This document shows, in pieces, positions 17,617-25,803 of a stretch of 64,000 nt of DNA. The DNA comes from Ferruginibacter albus (GTDB lineage: Bacteria > Bacteroidota > Bacteroidia > Chitinophagales > Chitinophagaceae), in the NCBI RefSeq assembly GCF_020042285.1, contig NZ_CP083388.1, forward strand, positions 1,700,001-1,764,000, given 5' to 3'. The notes under the pieces were generated by a model. The model ran no database searches and was not told where the DNA came from. It saw only the letters and a list, made by a program, of their open reading frames with translations. The position numbers and the translations under genes were made by a program. Each line of letters begins with the position of its first letter. Positions within the stretch are counted from its first letter, which is position 1.

Positions 17617-18198
17617 ATGATTCTTCCAATAGTAGCCTACGGCTCGCCCGTATTAAGAAAAGTAGCAAAGGATATAGATTCCGCTTACCCGGAGCTAAAT
17701 AAATTAATAGAGGATATGTGGGAAACCATGTACAGCAGCAATGGCGTGGGTTTGGCTGCACCTCAAATAAATAAAGATATTCGCCTGTTTGTAATTGACA
17801 GCGAACAAATATTTAAAAACCTGGAAGAAGATGGGGAACAGATCGATTATCCCGATAAGCCGGGCTACAAAGGTGTTTTCATTAATGCGCATATTGTGGA
17901 ATTGGGTGGTGAAGAATGGTCGTATAATGAAGGTTGCCTGAGTATTCCTAAAATAAGAGAGGATATCATGCGTAAAGAAAGTGTTACGCTTGAATATGAG
18001 GATGAAAACTTTGCAACGCACACAAAAACATTCAATGGCATCACTGCAAGAGTGATCTTACACGAATACGATCACATTGAAGGAAAGCTTTTTATAGATT
18101 ATCTAAAGCCTCTAAAACGTACTTTATTAAAGCGTAAATTGGATGATATAACCAAAGGGAAAATTAAAGTGGATTATAGGATGAGTTTTGCTAAATGA
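17617..18198 (+). CDS. def: Peptide deformylase
   Basis: 193 residues. It removes the formyl group from new N-termini. All three family motifs are intact: GVGLAAPQ (43-50), EGCLSIP (metal ligand Cys107) and HEYDH (His149, catalytic Glu150, His153). The frame is open back to a TTG at 17581, but that codon lies inside the promoter, and MILPIVAYGSPVLRKVA is the usual beginning, so 17617 is chosen. An insert of about 25 residues after the first motif (SEQIFKNLEEDGEQIDYPDK) is typical of Bacteroidota deformylases. Confidence 0.97.
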   Translation: MILPIVAYGSPVLRKVAKDIDSAYPELNKLIEDMWETMYSSNGVGLAAPQINKDIRLFVIDSEQIFKNLEEDGEQIDYPDKPGYKGVFINAHIVELGGEEWSYNEGCLSIPKIREDIMRKESVTLEYEDENFATHTKTFNGITARVILHEYDHIEGKLFIDYLKPLKRTLLKRKLDDITKGKIKVDYRMSFAK

Positions 18199-18263
18199 TG
18201 ATTTATTAATATTCATATTTCCATTATCTTGCGCCCATTCAACCACCATTTATAACAATCTTT

Positions 18264-19037
18264 ATGAGAACTCCTTTATTGATCTTGTCGGCAATTATTG
18301 TGCTGACAATAAGTTCCTGTAGCAAAAGTGATAATCCCGCTAATTTATCCGCTAGGATCAAAACTTATTCAGAAACCGTTACATCAAATGTTATAGGAAA
18401 TAGTGCTGATAGTTTCCTTTTGTCTTATAACTCTGATGGGCAACTGGTAAGTATGTCTTCTATACCTCATCCACCTGCAAAAATAGCTTATGTGTATGGA
18501 GCGAATGACTTTAAGATGACGATTACAGGATATGATAATACGAATCTGTATGAAACGGTTTTCCTTAAAGGATCTTTAATTGATAGTACTTTTCAATACG
18601 ATGACGATGGGGGAAGTGCTGATACTACAACTGAAAAATATTTTTATAACGGGAATAATCAACTTTTTCAGCTTAATACATACTACTACTATTTTGGGAA
18701 TTCAGAACTTGATAAAAGCGAATATTACGTTTATGATGCAGCCGGGAATGTTATAAAAGATTCTACTGCAGGCGGCCAGGTTATTACATATGAGTACTAT
18801 TTAGACAAAACGTTGGGAGTCGATGTCTCAAATCTATTTAACCCGTTCTTTGCATCCTTTAAATCTCTTAATTTGGTTAAAAGTAAAACCACTAAAGATT
18901 CTTATAGCGATGAAGTGGTAATATCGAATAGTACCTACACTTTTGATGCAAATAATAGAGTAGAAACCGAAACACAAACAATAACAGAAAACGGAAACCC
19001 TGCCGGTACTGCGATAAGGCGCTTTACTTATTATTAA
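18264..19037 (+). CDS. Hypothetical lipoprotein with YD-like repeats
   Basis: 257 residues with a lipoprotein signal (MRTPLLILSAIIVLTISSCSK). The mature part has repeated beta-hairpin units such as LSYNSDGQLVSMSS, KYFYNGNNQLFQLNTYYY, YYVYDAAGNVIKDS and YTFDANNRVETETQ, resembling the short YD/RHS-like strands of DUF4595-type Bacteroidota lipoproteins. Function unknown. It is followed 31 bases later by another exported protein on the same strand. Confidence 0.75.
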   Translation: MRTPLLILSAIIVLTISSCSKSDNPANLSARIKTYSETVTSNVIGNSADSFLLSYNSDGQLVSMSSIPHPPAKIAYVYGANDFKMTITGYDNTNLYETVFLKGSLIDSTFQYDDDGGSADTTTEKYFYNGNNQLFQLNTYYYYFGNSELDKSEYYVYDAAGNVIKDSTAGGQVITYEYYLDKTLGVDVSNLFNPFFASFKSLNLVKSKTTKDSYSDEVVISNSTYTFDANNRVETETQTITENGNPAGTAIRRFTYY

Positions 19038-19068
19038 TAATAATTTTTTCTTTATGATATTTGCAGGT

Positions 19069-19992
19069 ATGATTAAAAAGATCATACCTCTTTTTTTTAT
19101 TTTGATCGTTGCCGATGTATTCGCTCAAAAACCGGCAGATACTGTTGTAATAGGACAAAAAGTAATTACACTTTCTACTGTATTGGTCAATAATAAATTC
19201 AATGTTCCTTCTTTTATCGAAAAAATTCAAAACGACACCTCTTTTTACAAAGCATTTAAAAACCTTCACGTGCTTGGCTATACTGCCTATAACGATATAC
19301 GTATTTTAAATAAAGACGGAAGTTCAAAAGCCTCCTTAAACAGCAAAACAAAACAAAGTGTCAATAACGGTTGCCGCACCATGCAAACGCTGCAACAACA
19401 GGTAACAGGAGATATGTTTGATGCTGACAGCAATTTTAATTATTACACAGCGCAAATGTATGCTTCTCTTTTTTTTACAAAAGGAGCCGTATGCGGAGAA
19501 AACAATATTGTAGGTAATAAAGAATTTTCAACAGAAGGCAAAAGCGGTATTGACAAGCATAAAGAACAATTGAAGATGCTGTTCTTTGATCCAGGAAAGA
19601 AGATCACAGGTATACCATTCGTTAGTAATAAAACAGCTGTTTTTGATGATGATATGGCAGACCGGTATGATATGAACATCGACATGGATGATTATAACAA
19701 AACAAGCTGTTATATTTTTACTCTTACTGTTAAGCCTGAGTATAAAGGCAATGTTGTTATTGATGAAATGAAAACATGGTTCAACGACAGTACCTATGAA
19801 GTAGTAGCCCGCAATTATTCCTTAAGCTACAGCGCCGGCGTATACGATTTTGATGTGCAAATGGAAGTTCAGATGACGCACTATAAAGATCTATTAGTTC
19901 CGGCATTAATGCGTTACACCGGCAATTGGAAAGTGTTATTCAAAGGACGGGAGAGGGGTGCTTTTACTGCTACCTTATTCGATTTTAATTAA
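19069..19992 (+). CDS. Hypothetical exported protein
   Basis: 307 residues from the ATG at 19069 (MIKKIIPLFFILIVADVFAQ, signal peptide). An ATG at 19054 is in frame but lies next to a promoter-like GATATTTG, so the downstream start is preferred. The C-terminal half has long amphipathic strands (YIFTLTVKPEY, VVIDEMKTWFND, YEVVARNYSLSYSAG, VQMEVQMTHYKD, LVPALMRYTGNWKV) reminiscent of LolA/outer-membrane-lipoprotein-sorting folds, but no family could be named. It is probably periplasmic. Confidence 0.7.
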   Translation: MIKKIIPLFFILIVADVFAQKPADTVVIGQKVITLSTVLVNNKFNVPSFIEKIQNDTSFYKAFKNLHVLGYTAYNDIRILNKDGSSKASLNSKTKQSVNNGCRTMQTLQQQVTGDMFDADSNFNYYTAQMYASLFFTKGAVCGENNIVGNKEFSTEGKSGIDKHKEQLKMLFFDPGKKITGIPFVSNKTAVFDDDMADRYDMNIDMDDYNKTSCYIFTLTVKPEYKGNVVIDEMKTWFNDSTYEVVARNYSLSYSAGVYDFDVQMEVQMTHYKDLLVPALMRYTGNWKVLFKGRERGAFTATLFDFN

Positions 19993-20119
19993 TTCATTCA
20001 GCCGGAAAGTCGGTAAGCCGTATAACGACGATTAAGTAATAAATTTTCGCCTTCCCGTCTTACCGGCAACTAGTCAAAACTTTGGTATCAATATTGTTTT
20101 AATTAAATAAATAAGTTTT

Positions 20120-20308
20120 ATGGAAAACAATAAAAAACTCGAAGACCTTCACAATCAATACCTCGAAAATGTAAACGATTATCTGAAAACAAAAGATAAT
20201 CTTTCAAAAGAAAACAAAGAGAAAGTAGATAAAGCAAAAAGCGAATGGTTAGCAGCGTGGACTAAATTCCAGGAAACATTGTTATATCTTGAGCAACTTG
20301 AAATATAG
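20120..20308 (+). CDS. Small charged helical protein, hypothetical
   Basis: 62 residues, almost entirely charged and predicted to be one or two long helices (KDNLSKENKEKVDKAKSEW, AWTKFQETLLYLEQLEI). No signal peptide. A promoter-like AAACTTTG lies about 45 bases upstream and the coding bias looks like that of its neighbours. No family recognised. Confidence 0.55.
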   Translation: MENNKKLEDLHNQYLENVNDYLKTKDNLSKENKEKVDKAKSEWLAAWTKFQETLLYLEQLEI

Positions 20309-20348
20309 ATCCTAAGGCTCTTATAATATCATTTTTATACATTTGAAT

Positions 20349-20786
20349 ATGAAAATATTATTATTAGCCTTCGCTGTTTTTATAACAGCTTCGTTTAATG
20401 CAACTACTAATTCTAATGTTTTAATTGGAAAATGGGAATTGTTTTATATCGGTGCTGCAGGTGGCGGATGGGCTAGTGATGGAAACGATACTGTATCGTC
20501 TGAAAATTACACAGAGAAGTTGATCCCACATGGTAGATCTCAAATTATAGAATTTAAAAATGATAGTTTATATACGACCCAAGACTTTAGCGATAACTCT
20601 TCAAAGACTATTTATAACGGGAAGTACAAATTAATAGATAGTAATAAAATATGTTTGGGAAAAGTTTCTGATACTATGGTTTATAGTGTAATAAAAGATA
20701 CGTTGATATTCCAAATACAAACACCTCCAGGGTATAATTATTCAGGCAAACCTCTTTTCATAACTAAATTTCTGCGTCAAAAATAA
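20349..20786 (+). CDS. Small exported lipocalin-like protein, hypothetical
   Basis: 145 residues from ATG 20349 (MKILLLAFAVFITASFNATT, signal peptide). A TTG two codons earlier is less likely. The pattern LIGKWELFYIG...SQIIEFKNDSLYTT...YNGKYKLIDSNKICLG...VIKDTLIFQI is like the lipocalin-type beta barrels often seen as small Bacteroidota proteins, but this rests on pattern only. It is convergent with the pseudouridine synthase. Confidence 0.6.
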   Translation: MKILLLAFAVFITASFNATTNSNVLIGKWELFYIGAAGGGWASDGNDTVSSENYTEKLIPHGRSQIIEFKNDSLYTTQDFSDNSSKTIYNGKYKLIDSNKICLGKVSDTMVYSVIKDTLIFQIQTPPGYNYSGKPLFITKFLRQK

Positions 20787-20805
20787 TTCATGTAGAAATA
20801 GGGAA

Positions 20806-21843
20806 TTATTTAATATACTTCCTCCATTTCTCGATCACCGCCTGCATATCACCGGGCAAATCACTTTCAAAGAGAACGGGCTTTCTCGTAACCGGATGAA
20901 TAAATCCTAATTCCTTTGCATGCAAAGCCTGGCGTGGACAAAGTGCAAAACAATTATCTACAAACTGTTTGTATTTCGTAAACACAGTGCCTTTCACTAT
21001 TTTATCGCCACCATAAAAATCATCGCTAAACACAGGATGACCAATCGACTGCATGTGTACACGAATCTGGTGTGTTCTCCCTGTTTCAAGTCTGCATTCA
21101 ACCAAGGTTACATAATTAAAACGCTCCAGCACTTTGTAATGTGTGATCGCATCCTTCCCATACTCACCATCGGGATACACCGTAAACAATTTCCTGAAAC
21201 GTTGATGTCTTCCCACATGTCCAACAATGGTTCCTTCTTCATTTTCCATATTGCCCCAAACCAATGTAATGTATCTTCTGTGGATCGTGTGATTAAAAAA
21301 TTGCTTCGCCAGGTCGCTCATTGCCTTTTGTGTTTTTGCCAACACCAACAAGCCCGATGTATTTTTATCGATACGATGTACCAAACCAAAACGAGGCAAT
21401 AAAGATTCATCCAATAAAGGATTTTGCTGTTTTAAATAATAGGCTACGCCATTTATTAATGTGCCGTTATAATTCCCGCTACCAGGGTGCACCACCATGC
21501 CCGCCGGTTTATTCACAATTAAAATATCATCATCTTCAAAAACAATATTTAGTGGAATATTTTCAGGAACAATATCACTTGATTCAGGATGTTTCGTATC
21601 AAACACTACTATTTTATCACCTGGTTTGATCTTGTAATTCGATTTGATCGCTTTATCATTCACCAGCACAAGTTCATTTTCAATTGCCTGCTGAATTTTA
21701 TTACGGGTAGCGCCTTCCACACGGCTCATCACAAACTTATCAATGCGCAGCGGCTCCTGTCCTTTGTCCACCACAAACGACAATTTCTCATACAAATCTT
21801 CTCCGTCCTGCTCCTGTTCAATATTTATTTCGGGTTCACTCAT
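20806..21843 (-). CDS. RluA-family pseudouridine synthase (RluD-like)
   Basis: 345 residues. The N-terminal S4 RNA-binding domain (RIDKFVMSRVEGATRNKIQQ, LVNDKAIKSNYKIKPGDKIVV) is followed by the catalytic domain with NKPAGMVVHPGSGNY, the active-site GLVHRIDKNTSGLLVLAKT (Asp in HRID) and RTHQIRVHMQSIGHPVFSDD. It isomerises uridines in rRNA. The S4 domain and length fit RluD, which modifies 23S helix 69, but RluB- or RluC-like specificity cannot be ruled out by eye. Confidence 0.93.
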   Translation of the reverse strand: MSEPEINIEQEQDGEDLYEKLSFVVDKGQEPLRIDKFVMSRVEGATRNKIQQAIENELVLVNDKAIKSNYKIKPGDKIVVFDTKHPESSDIVPENIPLNIVFEDDDILIVNKPAGMVVHPGSGNYNGTLINGVAYYLKQQNPLLDESLLPRFGLVHRIDKNTSGLLVLAKTQKAMSDLAKQFFNHTIHRRYITLVWGNMENEEGTIVGHVGRHQRFRKLFTVYPDGEYGKDAITHYKVLERFNYVTLVECRLETGRTHQIRVHMQSIGHPVFSDDFYGGDKIVKGTVFTKYKQFVDNCFALCPRQALHAKELGFIHPVTRKPVLFESDLPGDMQAVIEKWRKYIK

Positions 21844-21921
21844 TTTTTAAATAATTATGGGCTTTCAGCTATACTTTATGTTTCAACATTGGTTCCGGCT
21901 GTACGCTGCAAATCCGCCGCA

Positions 21922-21940
21922 CCCCCAACCCCTAAAGGGG
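21922..21940. repeat. Short GC-rich palindromic element
   Basis: CCCCCAACCCCTAAAGGGG has a self-complementary core CCCCTAAAGGGG and is far richer in G and C than its surroundings. Elements of this look are scattered between genes in many Bacteroidota genomes (general knowledge). No second copy was found in this window. Confidence 0.45.
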
Positions 21941-22064
21941 AGAGCCAGGTACAAACCTTCAGCGTGTTTTCCGCTTCCATCCGGCAGCCACTCAGCAATA
22001 CAACATCATTCAACAAATAACACGTAAAGCTGTTATTATTGTCGTAAATCGTTAAACGCCAGTT

Positions 22065-22121
22065 GTGAGATAAGAGACCTTTTCATTTCTGACGATTCAC
22101 CTTTCACGTTAACCCCTCACG
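22065..22121. repeat. CTCACG-type repeat, copy upstream of lipB
   Basis: This 57-nt element begins GTGAGATAAGAGACC and ends CCCCTCACG. It aligns over its whole length, with gaps, to the element inside lipB at 22286-22358. The outer ends are complementary (GTGAG with CTCAC). It lies directly before the lipB -7 element. Confidence 0.6.
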
Positions 22122-22127
22122 TTTCGT

Positions 22128-22135
22128 TATTTTTG
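22128..22135 (+). promoter_or_regulatory. -7 promoter element (TATTTTTG) of lipB
   Basis: Exact TAnnTTTG match 18 bases before the GTG at 22154. It excludes the TTG at 22133 as a start, since that codon is part of the element. A weak TTTC at 22102 would be the -33 element and falls inside the repeat at 22065-22121. Confidence 0.5.
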
Positions 22136-22153
22136 CAAAGTAAATTAATTGTA

Positions 22154-22951
22154 GTGGATAAACAGACTATCATCTTTCAAGACCTTGGCATTATTCCTTA
22201 TAAACAGGCATGGGATTACCAGGAATCGTTATTACAGAAGAATGTGCAGATAAAAATGGAGAATCGACAGGCGGCAAACGAGAATCGTGAGATAGCAGAC
22301 TCTTTTAGGTCTGACGCTTCACGTCTGACGCCTCACGTCTCACATCTCACCCCTCACGCAACCACCAGCTATCTTCTTTTTTGCGAGCATCCCGCTGTTT
22401 ATACATTGGGCAAAAGCGGCAAACAGGAAAATGTTTTGATTGATGATGAAGCAATGAAACAAAAAGGAATTGAATTCTTTAATACCAATAGAGGCGGAGA
22501 TATTACTTTTCATGGCTTGCAGCAAATAGTAGGGTATCCCATCATCGACCTGGAAAATTTTTATACTGATATTGGAAGATATTTAAGAGAACTGGAAGAA
22601 GTGATCATTCTAACTTTAGCAGAATACAATATTAAAGGTGAACGTAGCAAAGGCGAAACCGGTGTATGGATCGAACCGGGCATCTTCGGCAAAGAAAGAA
22701 AAATTTGTGCGATGGGCGTACGTTGCAGCCGCTGGATAACCATGCATGGCTTTGCTTTAAACGTAAATACTGATTTAAGTTATTTCAATAACATTGTTCC
22801 CTGCGGCATACAAAACAAGCAGGTTACTTCTATAGAAAGAGAATTAGGTTACACCGTGCCGTTAGATGCGGTAAAAGAAAAGCTCAAAAATAATTTTGAA
22901 AAAGTATTTAACGTAAGGATAATAAATAAAAAAGAGGAGATTATGAGCTAG
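22154..22951 (+). CDS. lipB: Octanoyltransferase LipB with a repeat-derived insertion
   Basis: 265 residues from a GTG start, the first start codon after the promoter. It moves octanoyl from acyl carrier protein to lipoyl domains. Key features are EHPAVYTLGKSG, RGGDITFHG (113-121), catalytic Lys183 in ERKICAMGVRC, HGFALNVNTDL and catalytic Cys217 in IVPCGI. Two oddities are visible. Residues of about 37-70, between the N-terminal helix and TTSYLLFCEHP, are an extra hydrophilic stretch encoded by the repeat at 22286-22358. The usual HGPGQ is HGLQQ here. The frame is open throughout and both catalytic residues remain, so the enzyme is probably active. It overlaps the convergent gene by 4 bases. 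Confidence 0.9.
   Translation: MDKQTIIFQDLGIIPYKQAWDYQESLLQKNVQIKMENRQAANENREIADSFRSDASRLTPHVSHLTPHATTSYLLFCEHPAVYTLGKSGKQENVLIDDEAMKQKGIEFFNTNRGGDITFHGLQQIVGYPIIDLENFYTDIGRYLRELEEVIILTLAEYNIKGERSKGETGVWIEPGIFGKERKICAMGVRCSRWITMHGFALNVNTDLSYFNNIVPCGIQNKQVTSIERELGYTVPLDAVKEKLKNNFEKVFNVRIINKKEEIMS
22286..22358. repeat. CTCACG-type repeat inside lipB
   Basis: This 73-nt element within the lipB reading frame contains tandem variants of CTGACGCTTCACG, CTGACGCCTCACG and CTCACATCTCACC. It is similar to 22065-22121 and is flanked by complementary ends (CGTGAG ... CTCACG). It encodes roughly residues 45-69 of LipB. Confidence 0.7.
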
Positions 22952-23727
22952 TTCTTACTATCTTTTTGAATAATCACTCTATATTTCTCTAGCAGATCTC
23001 CATTATCATACAACTCATATCCAAATGTGCCAATATGCCTAAAATTCACTTTATCTAAAATAAGATAAGGCTCCGTTATTTTTTTTAACTCTAATATTTT
23101 ATTGCCTTTATCATCAAAAAACAGGATAGAATATTTTCTTTTATCAGCATCTGCCAAACGGATAATAATATTATTGTCCTTACCGGTGAATATAAATCTT
23201 CCTAATTCAATAGTAGCAGGTTGGGGAGAAATTACCCGTACTTTCATTTTTGCTTTGGTTGTAAAAGAGTCGATCCGTAAAGGTTTAAGCGTATAAGTTT
23301 TTGTTTTTTCCGAAGAGTCAGCTGCTACAGAAGGAGGAGGCATTTCGTTATTTTCGTCTGATACTTTTGTTGCAACTGTATCAATGTTTACTACGGGGCG
23401 GACAGACTTACTAAAAAAATAACTACCCCCTTCAAATGCTACAAATACACGATAGAACATGTTAGTATTTGGCGCTTTGGTATCAACAATGCCATTTTGT
23501 TTGTTCATCGGGTTTAATACACTGGCAAAAGTTGTAAAGTTTTTAAGACTGTCGCCGGAGCGCTGTACATTCAAGGTTGATATCTTGGCGCCATAATTGT
23601 TTTTCCAGCTGATGATTATTTTTCCTGAAATGTTTTTTACTAAAATATTCGGAAGTGTGTCTTGTGCAAATCCTGTTCCCCTAAAAAGAGTAATTACGAA
23701 AAGAATGATAAGAGTAATTCTTAGCAT
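22948..23727 (-). CDS. Hypothetical exported protein with FN3-like domain
   Basis: 259 residues, signal peptide MLRITLIILFVITLFRGTGFAQ. Residues of about 25-120 look like a fibronectin type III-like domain (KIIISWKNNYGAKISTLNVQRSGD, KAPNTNMFYRVFVAFEGG). A Ser/Thr/Pro-rich linker follows, then a second beta-rich domain (TIELGRFIFTGKDNNIIIRLAD, YLILDKVNFRHIGTFGYELYDNGD). It is probably a periplasmic or surface protein of unknown role. A well-formed promoter lies upstream. Confidence 0.72.
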   Translation of the reverse strand: MLRITLIILFVITLFRGTGFAQDTLPNILVKNISGKIIISWKNNYGAKISTLNVQRSGDSLKNFTTFASVLNPMNKQNGIVDTKAPNTNMFYRVFVAFEGGSYFFSKSVRPVVNIDTVATKVSDENNEMPPPSVAADSSEKTKTYTLKPLRIDSFTTKAKMKVRVISPQPATIELGRFIFTGKDNNIIIRLADADKRKYSILFFDDKGNKILELKKITEPYLILDKVNFRHIGTFGYELYDNGDLLEKYRVIIQKDSKN

Positions 23728-23746
23728 GGGGGAAAAGGTTAGTACG

Positions 23747-23778
23747 CAAATATAAAGCCGCCATATAAATCAATCAAA
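23747..23778 (-). promoter_or_regulatory. Promoter TTTG-N20-TATATTTG
   Basis: On the minus strand TTTG (23775-23778) and TATATTTG (23747-23754) are 20 bases apart. This is the complete Bacteroidota -33/-7 pattern and the best-formed promoter in the window. It serves the gene starting at 23727. Confidence 0.7.
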
Positions 23779-24685
23779 AAAATAATGTGTCAGGTGGCAA
23801 AGATAAATTTCCCTGCAAGCCACCGGTGTGTAAGCAAGCAATCATACTTCCCTTAGGAAAAAGATCTTTTTTTATTGCATCAAAAATGGCATACAATAGT
23901 TTTGCTGTATAAACAAAATCAAGAGGTATTTGATACTGTTGATAAATATCATTCATGAAATTTATTAATTCGGGAGTATATTTTGCATATCCTCCAAAAT
24001 GATAATCGTTTAAAATGATTAGCCGGTTTAATCTTTCCTTATCATTGGTAAGATGCAGAATTCTTTCTTGAATATCTGTCATTCCTTTTAAAACCGGCAC
24101 GCCAATTACCTGCTGTTCTTTATTCTTTAATAAGCCTGCAACAGTAGTAGCAGTGCCGATAGCGCAACAAACATGTGAGTATTTTTCTTTTAAGACTCCA
24201 TTTATTAAAGAGGCGCCGTCTGCTCCTAAAGACTCATAACCGCCTTCAGGCACCAAAATATGATCACCAAATTCACTCTTTAAATTTTCGATAAACGCAT
24301 CGCTTTCTTTCTTATCATATTCTTCTCTTGAAATAAATTTTAATTGCATGCCTTCATCAATACATTGTTGTAAAGTGTGCGATAATTTTGCAGGCTTTTC
24401 TCCTCTTACAATACCAATCGCTTCTATTTTTAAAATACGACAAGCATATGCTGTTGCCGCCAAATGATTTGAATAAGCGCCACCAAAAGTGATAATTCTG
24501 TAAGAAGGAGCAGGTATCTTAGCTTTAATGGCAAGAATCAAAAAATAATACAGCTTGAACAATTTATTGCCAGATACAACAGGATGTATCTTATCCAATC
24601 GAATAACAGATAATTTGATGCCTTTGGCTTTGGTTAACTCATTCTCAATAATGGTAACATCAATTTTATCTAAATCGAAAAGCAT
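23774..24685 (-). CDS. PLP-dependent ACC deaminase / D-cysteine desulfhydrase family enzyme
   Basis: 303 residues, fold type II PLP enzyme. The PLP lysine is Lys41 in VSGNKLFKL. ITFGGAYSNHLAATAYACRIL holds the Asn/His substrate contacts, and LVPEGGYESLGADGA and CCAIGTATTVAGLL bind phosphate. Family members deaminate 1-aminocyclopropane-1-carboxylate or desulfhydrate D-cysteine, and many Bacteroidota copies have an unknown substrate. At 303 residues it is somewhat short (classical members have about 330). It is divergent from the nucleotidyltransferase gene. Confidence 0.88.
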   Translation of the reverse strand: MLFDLDKIDVTIIENELTKAKGIKLSVIRLDKIHPVVSGNKLFKLYYFLILAIKAKIPAPSYRIITFGGAYSNHLAATAYACRILKIEAIGIVRGEKPAKLSHTLQQCIDEGMQLKFISREEYDKKESDAFIENLKSEFGDHILVPEGGYESLGADGASLINGVLKEKYSHVCCAIGTATTVAGLLKNKEQQVIGVPVLKGMTDIQERILHLTNDKERLNRLIILNDYHFGGYAKYTPELINFMNDIYQQYQIPLDFVYTAKLLYAIFDAIKKDLFPKGSMIACLHTGGLQGNLSLPPDTLFF

Positions 24686-24760
24686 TTTTATATTAAATCC
24701 GTTTATTCTATTTTCGCAGTCGCAATTTGCAACTTGTAATCAGCAAATAGAAATTTAATT

Positions 24761-25666
24761 ATGCAACCAACACTTTTGATCTTAGCAGCAGGAATGGCCA
24801 GTCGTTATGGAAGTATGAAACAAACGCAATCTTTTGGCCCATCAGGAGAAACCATAATGGATTATTCAATTTATGATGCTATACAGGCAGGTTTTGGAAA
24901 AGTAGTATTTATTATCCGTAAGGATTTTGCAGACGGTTTTAAAGCCGTGTTTGAGCCTAAATTAAAAGGCAAGATCGCAACGGATTATGTTTACCAGGAA
25001 ATGACCTCATTTTTACCGGAAGGTATGGAAGTGCCGGCAGAAAGAACAAAACCATGGGGTACCGGTCATGCGGTACTGTGTGCGGCAGGCGTGGTAAACG
25101 AACCTTTTGCTGTTATTAATGCAGATGACTTTTATGGAAGAGATGCTTTTGTAAAAGCAACCAATTTCTGCATTAGAGAATGCAATGAAAAAACATATTC
25201 TATCATCGGGTATCAATTATCTAAAACATTAAGCGAGAATGGAACCGTGAGCAGGGGCGTATGTGAAGTAGATGCCGATAATAACTTGGTAAGCATTAAC
25301 GAACGTACTAAGATCTACCAGGATGGAGATAAGATCGTATACGAAGATGCGAATGATACAAAGCATGAAGTGCCTTTCAACTCAAGCGTGTCTATGAATT
25401 TCTGGTGCTTTCATCCATCCGTTTTTGAAAAAACAAAAACCTTATTTCAAACTTTTGTAAAAGAAAATTATACAAATCCCAAAGCTGAATTCTTTATTCC
25501 GTTAATGGCCCAGGTATTTACCGAAACCAAAGAAGGCGTAATTAAAGTAATCCCAACTTCAGCTCAATGGTTTGGCGTTACTTATAAAGAAGATGCACCG
25601 GGCGTAAAAGCCAGCATTGATGCATTAATTGCATCAGGTGAATATCCTGCTTCGCTTTGGGGATAA
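24761..25666 (+). CDS. Sugar-phosphate nucleotidyltransferase family protein
   Basis: 301 residues. It is a Rossmann-like NTP_transferase with the nucleotide-binding LLILAAGMASRYGSMKQ and the metal-binding NADDFYG (about residue 120). Such enzymes activate a sugar-1-phosphate with an NTP. The loop after the nucleotide motif reads SFGPSGETIMDYS and the C-terminal part is short, without a hexapeptide domain, so the sugar cannot be inferred. No sugar-pathway gene adjoins it. Confidence 0.85.
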   Translation: MQPTLLILAAGMASRYGSMKQTQSFGPSGETIMDYSIYDAIQAGFGKVVFIIRKDFADGFKAVFEPKLKGKIATDYVYQEMTSFLPEGMEVPAERTKPWGTGHAVLCAAGVVNEPFAVINADDFYGRDAFVKATNFCIRECNEKTYSIIGYQLSKTLSENGTVSRGVCEVDADNNLVSINERTKIYQDGDKIVYEDANDTKHEVPFNSSVSMNFWCFHPSVFEKTKTLFQTFVKENYTNPKAEFFIPLMAQVFTETKEGVIKVIPTSAQWFGVTYKEDAPGVKASIDALIASGEYPASLWG

Positions 25667-25803
25667 TTATTTGATTTTTTTTGTATTGGCAATTGCCTTT
25701 TACGCTAATTTCATTGCTCCTTAAACAGCCTTGCAGCAGTTTATCCGCATTCCCGTTCCTCTGATAAGATCTGGTTTTACACAATCTTTAATTTATTCTT
25801 TTT

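Larger units (their letters stand above)
21844..22153. other. Intergenic region between the pseudouridine synthase and lipB
   Basis: 310 bases without a gene. It contains two repeat elements (21922-21940 and 22065-22121) and the lipB promoter element at 22128-22135. The open frame that crosses it (21589-22020) is mostly antisense to the pseudouridine synthase and is not a gene. Confidence 0.65.

Noticed and set aside
21589..22020. 143-residue plus-strand open frame over the 5' end of the pseudouridine synthase
   Set aside because: It is antisense to a well-supported gene, and the part outside it is intergenic repeat sequence; composition does not look like protein.
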